32,397 nucleotides of DNA, taken from NCBI GenBank assembly GCA_002279765.1, contig NCCR01000015.1:1-32397 (forward strand), given 5' to 3'. This stretch comes from Verrucomicrobia bacterium 12-59-8 (lineage in GTDB: Bacteria > Verrucomicrobiota > Verrucomicrobiae > Verrucomicrobiales > Verrucomicrobiaceae). A program made the translations under genes and the position numbers. Of this stretch, positions 24,452 to 32,173 are shown piece after piece. The notes below the pieces were generated by a model that saw only the letters and a list, made by a program, of their open reading frames with translations, was not told the DNA's origin and made no database searches. How positions within the stretch are numbered: position 1 is the first letter of the stretch; the number at the start of each line of letters is the position of its first letter.

Positions 24452-24883
24452 TCAATACAGCAGGAAACCGATTTCGCTGTCCGTGAGCTGGGAAGTGTCA
24501 TCCACCGCCAGCAGCGCCTGGGTGTCGAAGGTCGCTTCCCAGGGCGTTTCAGCCGATGCGTGCAGTAGGGGCAGCTCGGAGACGGTTATTTCAGGCACCA
24601 CTTCCTGCTTGGCGAGCTGGGTCTCGGCAGCAGGCTGGGTTTGTAAAATCACCAGCGCGAGGGCGAGGGCTGCCACGGTGACTGTGGCGAAGGCCCATTT
24701 GGCAGCAGGAGCCGCAAACGAGACATCCTCCCACCAGGTGCGCAAAGCAGCGCGCCAACCGCGATCCTGCGGCGTCTGGCGGGCGACACGCACCACGTTC
24801 TGGGCAAAATTGGAACGCACCTCAATCGCGCGGGCCTGGGCCAGCAGCTTGGCAATGGGGTCTTGGGGTGAGAGGGGGTCCAT
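24452..24883 (-). CDS. small one-TM protein of unknown function
   Basis: A 143-residue protein that I do not recognise. It has a cytoplasmic N-terminal part (about 1-60) with helical, charged character, a single membrane helix (about 63-82, WAFATVTVAALALALVILQT), and an acidic extracytoplasmic tail ending in DSEIGFLLY. The layout resembles membrane anti-sigma factors, but there is no zinc motif and no adjacent sigma gene, so I do not call it one. It lies 43 bases after the HIT gene and 10 bases before the ArnT-like gene, which suggests co-transcription. Coding potential is supported by the clean frame and tight spacing. Confidence 0.7.
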   Translation of the reverse strand: MDPLSPQDPIAKLLAQARAIEVRSNFAQNVVRVARQTPQDRGWRAALRTWWEDVSFAAPAAKWAFATVTVAALALALVILQTQPAAETQLAKQEVVPEITVSELPLLHASAETPWEATFDTQALLAVDDTSQLTDSEIGFLLY

Positions 24884-24926
24884 GATAGCAACGAAAACAA
24901 CCGGAACGGTTCAAAGTTGCAAAAAA

Positions 24927-25280
24927 TCAGCCCGGCGGCCATTCCAGGCTGCGCCCGGCCAGCAGATGCACGTGCAAGTGGGGCACGGACTCGCCCGCAT
25001 CCTTGCCGTGATTGATCACGAGGCGAAAGCCCTTACTGCGGTCTTTGATGCCGAGCTTGTCTGCGACTTTCCCAGCAGCGAGGAGCAGCGCACCGAGCGT
25101 GGCCTGATCCTCCGCCACAGCTTCGCCGACCCGTGGAATCAGCTTCTTCGGCACGATCAGGACATGGATCGGAGCCTGCGGATTGACGTCGTTGAAGGCG
25201 GCGACCAGATCGTCTTCATAGACGAGCGGGGCGGGGATTTCGCGGTCGATGATTTTTTGAAAAATGGTCTTCTCACTCAT
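24927..25280 (-). CDS. HIT-family nucleotide-binding protein (HinT-like)
   Basis: A 117-residue histidine triad protein. The N-terminus (SEKTIFQKIIDREIPAPLVY) and VNPQAPIHVLIVPKKLI are typical of HinT, and the catalytic triad HLHVHLL (His101, His103, His105) is intact. Family members hydrolyse purine nucleoside phosphoramidates such as AMP-lysine. The C-terminus (RSLEWPPG) has the usual W-P ending. It starts 6 bases after nrdR and very likely shares its transcript. The ATG at 25280 is the natural family start. Confidence 0.95.
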   Translation of the reverse strand: MSEKTIFQKIIDREIPAPLVYEDDLVAAFNDVNPQAPIHVLIVPKKLIPRVGEAVAEDQATLGALLLAAGKVADKLGIKDRSKGFRLVINHGKDAGESVPHLHVHLLAGRSLEWPPG

Positions 25281-25286
25281 GGTGGA

Positions 25287-25775
25287 TTAACGAAAAAGTT
25301 CCGGCTGCCGGCCATCGCGCGGACGGCGTTCGCCGAGGCTCTTGATCTCATCAATGAACTCGCCCACGTCCTCAAACTGACGGTATACCGAGGCGTAGCG
25401 TACGTAGGCCACGTGGTCGATCGCCTCCAGACGGCGCATCACCTTCGCGCCGATCACCGTACTGGGGATTTCGCGGTAGCCTTCTTCTTCGAGCTCGTTG
25501 GCGATGTCGTCCACCAGCTGTTCGAGCTGCTCCATTTTCACCGGGCGCTTTTCGCAGGACTTGCGCACGCCGCCCAGCAGCTTGTCCCGGTTGAAGCTCT
25601 CGCGGGCGCCGTTGCGCTTCACCACGCGCAGTTCCTCGCGCTCGACGATCTCGTAGGTGGTGAAGCGGAAATCGCACTTCATGCACTCACGGCGGCGGCG
25701 GATGGCATGCCCCTCCCGCGCCTCGCGGGAGTCGATCACTTTATCCTGGGAGCTTCCGCATTTGGGGCAGCGCAT
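25287..25775 (-). CDS. nrdR: transcriptional repressor NrdR
   Basis: A 162-residue regulator of ribonucleotide reductase genes. The N-terminal zinc ribbon has Cys3, Cys6, Cys31 and Cys34 (MRCPKCGSS and ECMKCDFRF). An ATP-cone domain (about 49-139) carries VVKRNGARESFNRDKL, which binds ATP or dATP and controls DNA binding. Length and both domains match the family. It is the first gene of a minus-strand run with HIT and two membrane protein genes. No ribonucleotide reductase gene is in the window, so its targets lie elsewhere. Confidence 0.96.
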   Translation of the reverse strand: MRCPKCGSSQDKVIDSREAREGHAIRRRRECMKCDFRFTTYEIVEREELRVVKRNGARESFNRDKLLGGVRKSCEKRPVKMEQLEQLVDDIANELEEEGYREIPSTVIGAKVMRRLEAIDHVAYVRYASVYRQFEDVGEFIDEIKSLGERRPRDGRQPELFR

Positions 25776-25879
25776 TCAGTCGGGGGTGGTACCGGAGAAT
25801 GTGCTTTCTCGCGGGCAGGAAGGCAAGCAGCTTCGTAGTTCGGGCTTTGCGGACGAATTTTCGCGTTTATCGTCCTTTC

Positions 25880-26419
25880 ATGTCCCGCATCATCCTCGGC
25901 GTCACCGGTTCCATCGCAGCCTACAAGGCGGCAGACCTCGCCAGCCAGCTTACCAAGGCCGGCCACGGGGTGACCTGCGTTTTGACCCGGTCCGCCCTCG
26001 AATTCGTCACCCCGCTGACCCTGGGCACGCTGTCCAAAAATCCGGTGATCACCGACCTGTTTGCCGAAAAGGAGGGCTGGCAGCCCGGGCACATCCAGCT
26101 AGCCGATGAGGCCGATCTCCTCCTCATCGCCCCCGCCACCGCGAATATTCTGGCTTCTATGGCGAATGGATTCGCCCATGACGCCCTCACCGCCATTGCC
26201 TTGGCCACCCGCGCGCCGATTTTGATCGCCCCGGCCATGAACGGCAAGATGTGGCAGCACCCCGCCACGGTCAAAAATGTCGAAACCCTGCGCGGCTTCG
26301 GCGCCCAGTTCGTCGAACCTGCCTCCGGCATGCTCGCCTGCGGCTACGAAGGTGTGGGGCGGCTGGCGGAGGTCGAAACGATCCTTGAGGCGGTGGCAAA
26401 CGTCCTGGCTACTCGCTAA
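25880..26419 (+). CDS. coaC: phosphopantothenoylcysteine decarboxylase (stand-alone CoaC flavoprotein)
   Basis: A 179-residue flavoprotein of coenzyme A synthesis, decarboxylating phosphopantothenoylcysteine to phosphopantetheine. It has the FMN-binding N-terminus (IILGVTGSIAAYKAADL), the catalytic His (GHIQLADEADLLLIAPATAN, His71), the PAMNGKMW motif (118-125), and the late Cys in MLACGYEGVGRLAE (Cys154). In most bacteria this domain is fused to CoaB synthetase. Here it is complete but stand-alone, and no coaB follows. The frame opens at 25799, but the ATG at 25880 gives the standard family start. It is divergent from nrdR across about 100 bases. Confidence 0.93.
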   Translation: MSRIILGVTGSIAAYKAADLASQLTKAGHGVTCVLTRSALEFVTPLTLGTLSKNPVITDLFAEKEGWQPGHIQLADEADLLLIAPATANILASMANGFAHDALTAIALATRAPILIAPAMNGKMWQHPATVKNVETLRGFGAQFVEPASGMLACGYEGVGRLAEVETILEAVANVLATR

Positions 26420-26462
26420 AGTGCTCCTTGGCAGCTTGCTTCCCGTCCGCTATCTTCCAAGC

Positions 26463-26792
26463 ATGCACGAGCACGACGACACTGGCGACAAGCTGGAACA
26501 CGCGTATTTCTGCTATCTCGCGGACAAGTTTGAGCGGGAGCCGGAGTTGTTGCGCAGGGCTCAGGCGACTGTTCAGCGCTGGCTATCCATTGATCATCAT
26601 GGGGCTAAACAACTTCTTTCCTGGCAGCAGCTCATTGTAAATGCTCTTGAAACCCAGTCCGGCATGTCGAGGCTTGGTGAAGTGCTGCGTGCGGATGATG
26701 AAGAAACTCGCTTTTTGAAAGGTTTTGCTCCCTTCCCCGGCCTGCTCAGTCGCACAGAGAAAAAACAATTTTTATGCGCTTCTCGTCATTGA
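26463..26792 (+). CDS. small helical protein, partner of the downstream nucleotidyltransferase
   Basis: A 109-residue, mostly helical, charged protein. I recognise no named domain. From memory, small proteins of this look, with a Trp-containing helix (LLSWQQLIVNAL) followed by a C-terminal 'PF-x-G-L-L-S-x-x-E-(R/K)' segment (here APFPGLLSRTEKK, 89-101), often sit just before DUF6036 nucleotidyltransferases. The next gene starts 19 bases inside its end, so the two are translated together. The upstream part of the open frame (26277-26462) is a shadow of coaC; the ATG at 26463 is the first sensible start after the coaC stop. By analogy with toxin-antitoxin pairs it could be the antitoxin or an adaptor, but this is not shown. 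Confidence 0.75.
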   Translation: MHEHDDTGDKLEHAYFCYLADKFEREPELLRRAQATVQRWLSIDHHGAKQLLSWQQLIVNALETQSGMSRLGEVLRADDEETRFLKGFAPFPGLLSRTEKKQFLCASRH

Positions 26793-27325
26793 AGCATTTG
26801 GCTGCTTCTGTCTCCGCCATCGCGCCTGAGGCCCGCATTATTGTTTTTGGTTCTTCTTCCGCCCTCTGCACCCACCCCAATCTGCCGGAGGTGACCGACA
26901 GCTATGAGCAGACTTTGGATGCTGATTTCATTCTGGATCCATGGGAGGAGTCATTGGGAAACTTGCTCAGTGACACGCTTGGCAAGGACAGCGGTTTCTT
27001 CGAGCACTACAAGTATTACGCCGACATCGTCCGCCCTGCCGCTTTCGGCAATTTCCCTCCAGACTTCCGCGACCGGCTGGTGCCTCTGGAAGGCTGCCCG
27101 CGAGTGTTTGCACTCGATCCGCACGACATGGCTGTGGCCAAGCTCTTTGCTGGACGGCCCAAGGACATTCGGCTGCTGTCATTCCTTTTCGCCACGGATC
27201 GGCTTGATGAAGCGAAGGTGCGCAAGCTTCTCTGGGATACGCCGATGGAGGAGAAGTGGATCGTGAAAACCCATGCGGTTCTTGATCAAGTCCTGGCTGA
27301 GGCGGCGAAGCAGCGCGTGGCATGA
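26774..27325 (+). CDS. nucleotidyltransferase-like protein (DUF6036-like)
   Basis: A 183-residue protein with a minimal nucleotidyltransferase pattern. A GS motif in VFGSSSAL (Gly26-Ser27) is followed by an acidic pair in TLDADFIL (Asp49, Asp51). Later come FALDPHDMAVAKLFAGRPKD (113-131) and a helical end. This layout fits DUF6036-type nucleotidyltransferases, which belong to the same superfamily as the AbiEii and MenT toxins. The start ATG at 26774 lies inside the preceding gene (19-base overlap), giving a two-gene unit. Its 3' end is one base from the convergent hydrolase. A toxin or RNA-modifying role is inference. The catalytic residues look intact. Confidence 0.8.
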   Translation: MRFSSLKHLAASVSAIAPEARIIVFGSSSALCTHPNLPEVTDSYEQTLDADFILDPWEESLGNLLSDTLGKDSGFFEHYKYYADIVRPAAFGNFPPDFRDRLVPLEGCPRVFALDPHDMAVAKLFAGRPKDIRLLSFLFATDRLDEAKVRKLLWDTPMEEKWIVKTHAVLDQVLAEAAKQRVA

Positions 27326-27326
27326 A

Positions 27327-28175
27327 CTACGGAGCGCTGGCACCGACCACTCGCCGCAGCCACTCTCTTGCCTTCTCTCTCGCAGGGCTGGGCCGCAGGG
27401 TCCACGCATCGTTGTGATTGCGGAAGCCGGTGCTCTGGAAGGTCAGATCGGACTTGGGCAGCAGCGGGCGCAGATAGGCTTCAGTTTCTTGCGCATTCGA
27501 TCCTTCGCCGCAGATGAACTGGGGCCGGTTGCCGAGACGTTTCAGGCGGACCAGGGCTGACTCGCGGTCTGAATTTGGATAAGGCCAGGTTTTGACGCCG
27601 TCGTAGTGGCTGTAGGCTAGAAACCCGCACCAGAGCCTGGCTGTTTCGTCATCGTAGAGACCGAGATAGTTGCAGGCGATGGCTCCGCGCGAGAAGCCGC
27701 AGAGCACGACCTTTGATTCATCGCCACCGTAGTCTTGGCAGACGGACTTCACGGTCTCGCGCAGGCTTTTCAGCGTCGGCTGCGGATCATAGACTGGTGG
27801 ATTGCCCCACCACGTGATCGCGATTTCATTGCCTTTCTCATTCAAATACGGTGCACACAGCCAGATGAAGCCGTGACCCGCAGAGAGGCCGTAGCCGAGA
27901 TTGCTGCCTTCGGGCAGGCCGGTGCTGACATCCCCGAATTTGTTGGTGTAGCGGCCATTGCCGGCGAGCTCGACGATCACCGGCATCTTCGTGCCCGGTT
28001 TCCAATCGGTCGGCAGATAGAGCACGTGCAGTCCCACTTTGACGCGCTTGCCCGCGGCAGGTGGCCCTGCACTCAAAGCCGGTACTTCGAGATCCGCCGG
28101 TACGCTGCGGATGTCCGGCAGTTCTGCGGCAAACAAACTTGCTGATGAGAGAAAAAGGAAGACGACGGCTTTCAT
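27327..28175 (-). CDS. secreted alpha/beta hydrolase (esterase-like)
   Basis: A 282-residue exported protein with a signal peptide at about 1-17. The hydrolase core has the nucleophile elbow GFSRG (Ser162), an oxyanion-type segment VIVELAGNG (about 66-74), and a C-terminal His in HNDAW (His254) that probably completes the triad. The repeated aromatic segments (GFIWLCAPYL, TWWGNPPVYD) suggest a carbohydrate-ester or polysaccharide-related esterase. The substrate is unknown. It lies 25 bases after the SMP-30 gene on the same strand and may share its transcript. The frame extends upstream to 28421, overlapping the SMP-30 gene, but the ATG at 28175 gives the signal peptide and was chosen. Confidence 0.85.
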   Translation of the reverse strand: MKAVVFLFLSSASLFAAELPDIRSVPADLEVPALSAGPPAAGKRVKVGLHVLYLPTDWKPGTKMPVIVELAGNGRYTNKFGDVSTGLPEGSNLGYGLSAGHGFIWLCAPYLNEKGNEIAITWWGNPPVYDPQPTLKSLRETVKSVCQDYGGDESKVVLCGFSRGAIACNYLGLYDDETARLWCGFLAYSHYDGVKTWPYPNSDRESALVRLKRLGNRPQFICGEGSNAQETEAYLRPLLPKSDLTFQSTGFRNHNDAWTLRPSPAREKAREWLRRVVGASAP

Positions 28176-28200
28176 GGGGTCTGGAGCAATCAGGCGCGGT

Positions 28201-29355
28201 TCAACGCAGCGGCACGCTCCAGAGATGACCGCCAGAGGTGATGAAAAGCGTCTTGCCGTCCTTGCCGCCAAAGGCGCAGTTACAGCACTCATCCGGAGCC
28301 ACCGGGATGAAGTCGAGCAAGCGTCCCGAAGGAGAGAGAATGTAGCAGCCCGCCTTGAAGCGCGTGGTTTCGAACTCGGTGGCCTTGTTCGTTCCTGCCG
28401 CCACGTAGATGCGGCCTTCACGATCCATCTTCATGCCATCCGGGCCGCGACCGTCTTTCCAGTCGAAGAGGACTTTTCCTTTGCCGTTTACGTCGCCGTT
28501 TTTATCAAGCTTGTAGCGCAGCAGCTTTCGTGAGCCGCCTTGCTTGCTGTTATTGTTGTCGGCGATGTAGAGATAACGGTCGTCCGGTGAGATGAGGATA
28601 CCGTTGGGGCGTTCGAGAATATATCCTCCCTCTCCTCCACTTAAAACACTCTCTACCTTGCCAGGCAAGTCGATGCGATAGACGCCTTCAACGAATCGCA
28701 GAGGAGATAGCCGAAGTTCATCAGACAGCTTTGTTCTCAGGCTTAAAGTTTTGGCCGCGTGGCTCGGAGGGATACCTGACCAGACGTGGTTTCTTTTCTG
28801 GAAGAGGAAATACACTGGGAAAAGATCACGGATTTCCATCCCCTCACGAGAACCGTACCTTGGATCGGTGAAGTAAATCCGGCCCTTCGAATCCATGCAG
28901 AGGTCGTTGGGAGAATTGAAGCGTTTTGCACGAAAAAGTTCTGCCAAAGGGGTGTTGGGTTTGGGTTCAAATTCGCGTGCAAAATCAAATCCCCAAAAAT
29001 GCTGTTGATCAAACCGATCCGCCATCACCGTGATGCTCCCATCCTTCTCCGTTCGCGTCACCCGGCGCATGCCGGACTCGCAAGCCACGAGTCGGCCTTC
29101 CTTGTCAAAGAGCAGCCCATTGGAGGCGTTGTGGCGGAAGACCGTCGTCTTACCTTCCGGCCCCATGCGGTTGATGTGCTTGCCATCGGTGAAGTAGAGG
29201 GAGCCGTCTTTCCACGCCGGGCCTTCCGTCGCGCCGATGGCTCCGTGGTCCCTGGGCTTGGCACCGGGGACAAGCGGCGAGCGTGAGGAGGAGCAGGAGG
29301 CCAGGAGGAATGCAAGAGCAAGGATGGAGAGGTGGCGGAAAAACATGCAGGGCAT
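28201..29355 (-). CDS. SMP-30/gluconolactonase-like lipoprotein with in-frame insertions
   Basis: A 384-residue beta-propeller of the SMP-30/gluconolactonase/LRE family, with a lipoprotein signal (lipobox LASC, Cys21). Family segments include EGPAWKDGSLYFTD, NGLLFDKEGRLVACE, FNSPNDLCMDSKGRIYFTD, RPNGILISPDDRYLYIAD and GPDGMKMDREGRIYVA, which provide the metal-binding Glu, Asn and Asp residues. Members hydrolyse sugar lactones or related esters. Two stretches, about residues 117-143 and 178-221, do not fit the family and are AT-richer than the rest (bases 28927-29007 and 28693-28824). They look like in-frame insertions in loops next to conserved motifs. The ATG at 29355 was preferred over a TTG three bases upstream. 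It is divergent from the GHL10 gene by 66 bases. Confidence 0.88.
   Translation of the reverse strand: MPCMFFRHLSILALAFLLASCSSSRSPLVPGAKPRDHGAIGATEGPAWKDGSLYFTDGKHINRMGPEGKTTVFRHNASNGLLFDKEGRLVACESGMRRVTRTEKDGSITVMADRFDQQHFWGFDFAREFEPKPNTPLAELFRAKRFNSPNDLCMDSKGRIYFTDPRYGSREGMEIRDLFPVYFLFQKRNHVWSGIPPSHAAKTLSLRTKLSDELRLSPLRFVEGVYRIDLPGKVESVLSGGEGGYILERPNGILISPDDRYLYIADNNNSKQGGSRKLLRYKLDKNGDVNGKGKVLFDWKDGRGPDGMKMDREGRIYVAAGTNKATEFETTRFKAGCYILSPSGRLLDFIPVAPDECCNCAFGGKDGKTLFITSGGHLWSVPLR
28693..28824 (-). other. probable in-frame insertion 2 in the SMP-30 gene
   Basis: About 44 residues (FPVYFLFQKRNHVW onward) separate GMEIRD from VEGVYRIDLPG, where SMP-30 proteins normally have a short loop. Hand count gives 65 G+C in 132 bases (49%), below the surrounding gene, with codons such as AGA, TTA and CTA that are uncommon elsewhere in the window. 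No stop codon is introduced. Confidence 0.5.
28927..29007 (-). other. probable in-frame insertion 1 in the SMP-30 gene
   Basis: About 27 residues (from QQHFWGFDFAREF to LAELFRA) interrupt the junction of VMADRFD and KRFNSPNDL, which are usually adjacent in this family. Hand count gives 36 G+C in 81 bases (44%), lower than the flanks. The reading frame is kept. Confidence 0.5.
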
Positions 29356-29421
29356 CAATACGGCGAAGGATGGAAAAATTCAGCGACACATCGTTCACGA
29401 AGCGTTTTCTTGAAGACCCCC

Positions 29422-30903
29422 ATGCTTTTGAAATTTCTGCTTCCGCTCTCTCTGCTGCTCTCCGCCACGCTGCTGCACGCCCAGACCAGTGTGCCGCTGC
29501 CGGCGCGTGAGCTGCGCGGCTCGTGGATCGCGACGGTGCATTGCATCAACTGGCCCACGGAGCCGGGCTTGCCGGTGGCCAAGCAGAAGGAGCAGCTGCG
29601 GGTGCTCATCGCCTCAGCGGCGGATGTGGGATTGAACGCGCTCATCTTCCAAGTCCGCCCGGCAGGCGATGCGGTGTATGACTCCAAGCTCGAGCCTTGG
29701 TCCCCGTTTCTGACAGGGCAGATGGGCGTGGCGCCCTCGCCCCTGTGGGACCCGCTCACATTTGCCATCGATGAAGCCCACAAGCACGGCATGGAACTTC
29801 ATGCGTGGTTCAATCCCTTCCGCGCTCTCGCTGGGGAGAAACGCGTGCCGAGCGCCGAACACATCGTGCGCAAACATCCCGAGTGGACCATGAAATACGG
29901 ACCCGACACCTGGATGGACCCCGGCATCCCCGAGGTGCGGGCGCAGGCCATTGCGGTGATCATGGATGTGACGCGGCGCTACGATGTAGATGGGATTCAC
30001 ATCGACGATTACTTTTACCCCTATCCGATCACGGATGCGGCCAAGAAGAAGATCGAGTTTCCCGACAGCGAAACCTTTGCGCGGTATAAAGCCGCAGGCG
30101 GGCCTTTGGAGCTCACGGCATGGCGGCGGCAGAATGTCGATGAGACCGTGCGCATCATCTACGAGGGCATCAAGGCGGAGAAACGTTATGTGAAGTTTGG
30201 CATCAGCCCCTTCGGTCTGTGGCGGCCCAATTTTCCTGAGGGCACCGGCGGCGGGCTCGATCCGTTTGAAGATCTCGGCGCGGATTCGCTCAAGTGGCTG
30301 CAGCAGGGCTGGGTGGACTACCTCACGCCGCAGCTCTACTGGACGATTGACCGGCCCAAGCTCGGCTTCATCACCTACTACGACTGGTGGCTGGAGCAGA
30401 ACACACTGGGCCGCCACATCTGGCCCGGCATGAACTCCTCAAAAGTGGGCGATGATCGCAACGCAGGCGAGATCCTGCACCAGATAAGCGTGCTGCGTGA
30501 ACGCGGCCTGAAGATGACACCGGGCCACTTTCATTGGAACTTTGGCTCCCTGCACAAAGACCTTGGCAAGCTCGGCACGCACACGAAAGCGCGCGCCTAC
30601 ACCACGCATGCCATTCCACCTGCTTCCCCGTGGCTCAGCCAGTCGCAGCTTCCGGCGCCTGTGGTCGGTAAAATCATCCCCGGTGGCAAACTCACCATCG
30701 CCTGGCAGCACAGCGATATTCGCTGGATGAGCGCGACGCGCTGGTGGGTCATGCAGGCGCAGATCAACGGCAAATGGATCACCTGGGAAACCTATTTCAA
30801 AGACCAGCTCAGCGCTCCATGGCCTGACAATGCCACCGCTGTGGCAATTCGTGCCGCCGGGCTTGGTTGGGAGGTGGGGGAGCCGGGGGTTGCTACAAAG
30901 TAG
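29422..30903 (+). CDS. GHL10-family (DUF187) glycosyl hydrolase-like protein
   Basis: A 493-residue exported protein with a signal peptide (about 1-21, ending LLHAQ). The TIM-barrel-like domain starts with ELRGSWIATVHCINWP (29-44), then LIFQVRPAGDAVYDS (74-88), ELHAWFNPFRA (125-135), and the acidic site DGIHIDDYFYPYP (190-202, Asp195-Asp196). Later segments FGISPFGLWRPN and DYLTPQLYWTI complete the family pattern, and a small beta-rich tail (about 415-493) follows. GHL10 proteins resemble glycosidases and are thought to act on cell-wall or polysaccharide glycans. The substrate here is unknown. The ATG at 29422 gives a clean signal peptide; the frame extends upstream to 29332 and overlaps the divergent SMP-30 start, which is unlikely to be used. 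Confidence 0.93.
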   Translation: MLLKFLLPLSLLLSATLLHAQTSVPLPARELRGSWIATVHCINWPTEPGLPVAKQKEQLRVLIASAADVGLNALIFQVRPAGDAVYDSKLEPWSPFLTGQMGVAPSPLWDPLTFAIDEAHKHGMELHAWFNPFRALAGEKRVPSAEHIVRKHPEWTMKYGPDTWMDPGIPEVRAQAIAVIMDVTRRYDVDGIHIDDYFYPYPITDAAKKKIEFPDSETFARYKAAGGPLELTAWRRQNVDETVRIIYEGIKAEKRYVKFGISPFGLWRPNFPEGTGGGLDPFEDLGADSLKWLQQGWVDYLTPQLYWTIDRPKLGFITYYDWWLEQNTLGRHIWPGMNSSKVGDDRNAGEILHQISVLRERGLKMTPGHFHWNFGSLHKDLGKLGTHTKARAYTTHAIPPASPWLSQSQLPAPVVGKIIPGGKLTIAWQHSDIRWMSATRWWVMQAQINGKWITWETYFKDQLSAPWPDNATAVAIRAAGLGWEVGEPGVATK

Positions 30904-30972
30904 CTCGGGTTCTGGAACCCCTGAGAGCCACATGAGGGTTGTCATCCCTGACACAGGCCGCATGGTATCAAC

Positions 30973-31260
30973 ATGAGACCGAGGACATTTGAACTTCGTG
31001 GACTGCCTGCCATGCTGATTCTGGGAGTCATTGCGGTGGTGGCCGTTGGCCTCGTGGCGCTGGTGCTGATGGTCGGCGCTGCTGTGGCCGTGGGCGGACT
31101 GGCGATTTCCGCTGTGGCAGCATTGTACTACACCCTGCGTCGCAAGCTCTCCTCCGGAACCAAACGAGACATCTGGCTGGATCCCGCTCCACCCGCCACG
31201 ACGGCATCACTCGAAGTGCGGGACATCGAGGTGGAAGTACTGCCGCAGAAGGAACCGTGA
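30973..31260 (+). CDS. small membrane protein of unknown function
   Basis: A 95-residue protein with a long hydrophobic stretch (about 13-53), enough for two closely spaced helices rich in Val, Ala and Gly, then a basic turn (LRRKLSSGTKRD) and an acidic tail (SLEVRDIEVEVLPQKEP). No family recognised. The tail would lie in the cytoplasm or periplasm depending on topology. It stands 69 bases after the GHL10 gene on the same strand and ends 49 bases before the convergent serine hydrolase. Coding is supported by a strong codon pattern and a consistent membrane profile. Confidence 0.7.
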   Translation: MRPRTFELRGLPAMLILGVIAVVAVGLVALVLMVGAAVAVGGLAISAVAALYYTLRRKLSSGTKRDIWLDPAPPATTASLEVRDIEVEVLPQKEP

Positions 31261-31309
31261 CGCGTGTGGTGGCGATCCGTCTGAACTTGTCCGGCTCAAG
31301 CCGTGAAGC

Positions 31310-32173
31310 TCACGCGCAGTAATCGCGGAATAGGCCGCCCATCATGCAGCCGAGCTGATTGCCATGGGCGAAGTTGCCACGGGTGTAGAGCACGATGGCA
31401 TACGGCGTGTTGCGGTAATAAAAGAACAGGGATTCGTGATCCCATTCGCCGTAGTTTCCGGTCTTGCCGCCGATGTAATTGATGCTGGCGGGCATGACCC
31501 AACGGCCGAGGCCGTACTGATCGCGCCGCATGGCCTCCAGCAGCAGCTCGCAGCCATAGTCGAGGCGGTAGTTCACGCAGCGCTCATAAAACTCGGCGTA
31601 GAAGCGCGGGGACTGCCAGTTATTGATGATCTGCACATCAGGCAGGTGGTATTTCCGCTCAAAGTACTGCTCGTCGGCGGGTGTGATGCGGGCGAGCAGG
31701 TAGAACCAGGAAGCGTTGATGCTTTGATCACAGGCATAAACGATGTGCTGAAATTCCTCGCGCGTGAGGACGCCACGGCGTTTCTCCAGCAGGACCGCGG
31801 CCACGGCGGGTTTGGGCATCGAGCCTCCCACGAACAGCTTGTCCGCTTGAAATTCGGCGAGATACCGGCCCGTGGAGAGATTTTTGACCGCGTAGCCAAT
31901 GCGTGGATCACGGCGATGCGCACGGTAGGTCTGCTCCATGCTGGCTGTCCACGGCCTGCCATGCGCACTGTGAGCGCGGAAGCGCAGGCGGGCGCCCGAG
32001 GCAAGGAAGCGGTTGTGGTATTCCCACTGCGCACGCGTTTTGCGCGCCGAGAAGCCGAGCACCGAGGTGGCGGAAGCTGCACAGCCCGCGAGTCCTGCAG
32101 GCAGTGCCAGCAAGCCACGCTGCAACCAGACGCGGCGTGTTTCCGGAAGCGCTGATGGAACATCCTCGGGCAT
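31310..32173 (-). CDS. lipoprotein serine hydrolase of the beta-lactamase/transpeptidase superfamily
   Basis: A 287-residue protein with a lipoprotein signal (lipobox LAGC, Cys31) after an RR-containing N-terminus. The three active-site motifs of the penicillin-recognising fold are visible: SMPK (Ser118 to Lys121), SIN (Ser151 to Asn153), and KTG (Lys237 to Gly239, in IGGKTGNYGEWDH). The rest resembles class A-like serine hydrolases, with EFQHIVYACDQSINASWFYLL around the second motif. It could be a beta-lactamase, a DD-peptidase or an esterase, and the sequence does not decide. A GAAGGAGGG about 12 bases before the ATG at 32173 is a plausible ribosome site, one of the few in the window. Confidence 0.88.
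   Translation of the reverse strand: MPEDVPSALPETRRVWLQRGLLALPAGLAGCAASATSVLGFSARKTRAQWEYHNRFLASGARLRFRAHSAHGRPWTASMEQTYRAHRRDPRIGYAVKNLSTGRYLAEFQADKLFVGGSMPKPAVAAVLLEKRRGVLTREEFQHIVYACDQSINASWFYLLARITPADEQYFERKYHLPDVQIINNWQSPRFYAEFYERCVNYRLDYGCELLLEAMRRDQYGLGRWVMPASINYIGGKTGNYGEWDHESLFFYYRNTPYAIVLYTRGNFAHGNQLGCMMGGLFRDYCA

Noticed and set aside
24452..24883. Calling the one-TM protein an anti-sigma factor
   Set aside because: Only the topology is suggestive; there is no zinc-binding motif and no sigma gene next to it.
27327..28421. Longer N-terminal start for the alpha/beta hydrolase
   Set aside because: The extra 82 residues are Arg/Ser-rich, overlap the end of the SMP-30 gene and would hide a good signal peptide at the ATG of 28175.
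30907..30920. Hairpin GGGTTC-TG-GAACCC as a terminator after the GHL10 gene
   Set aside because: The loop is too short as drawn and there is no T-tract; at best a 5-bp stem with a CTGG loop.
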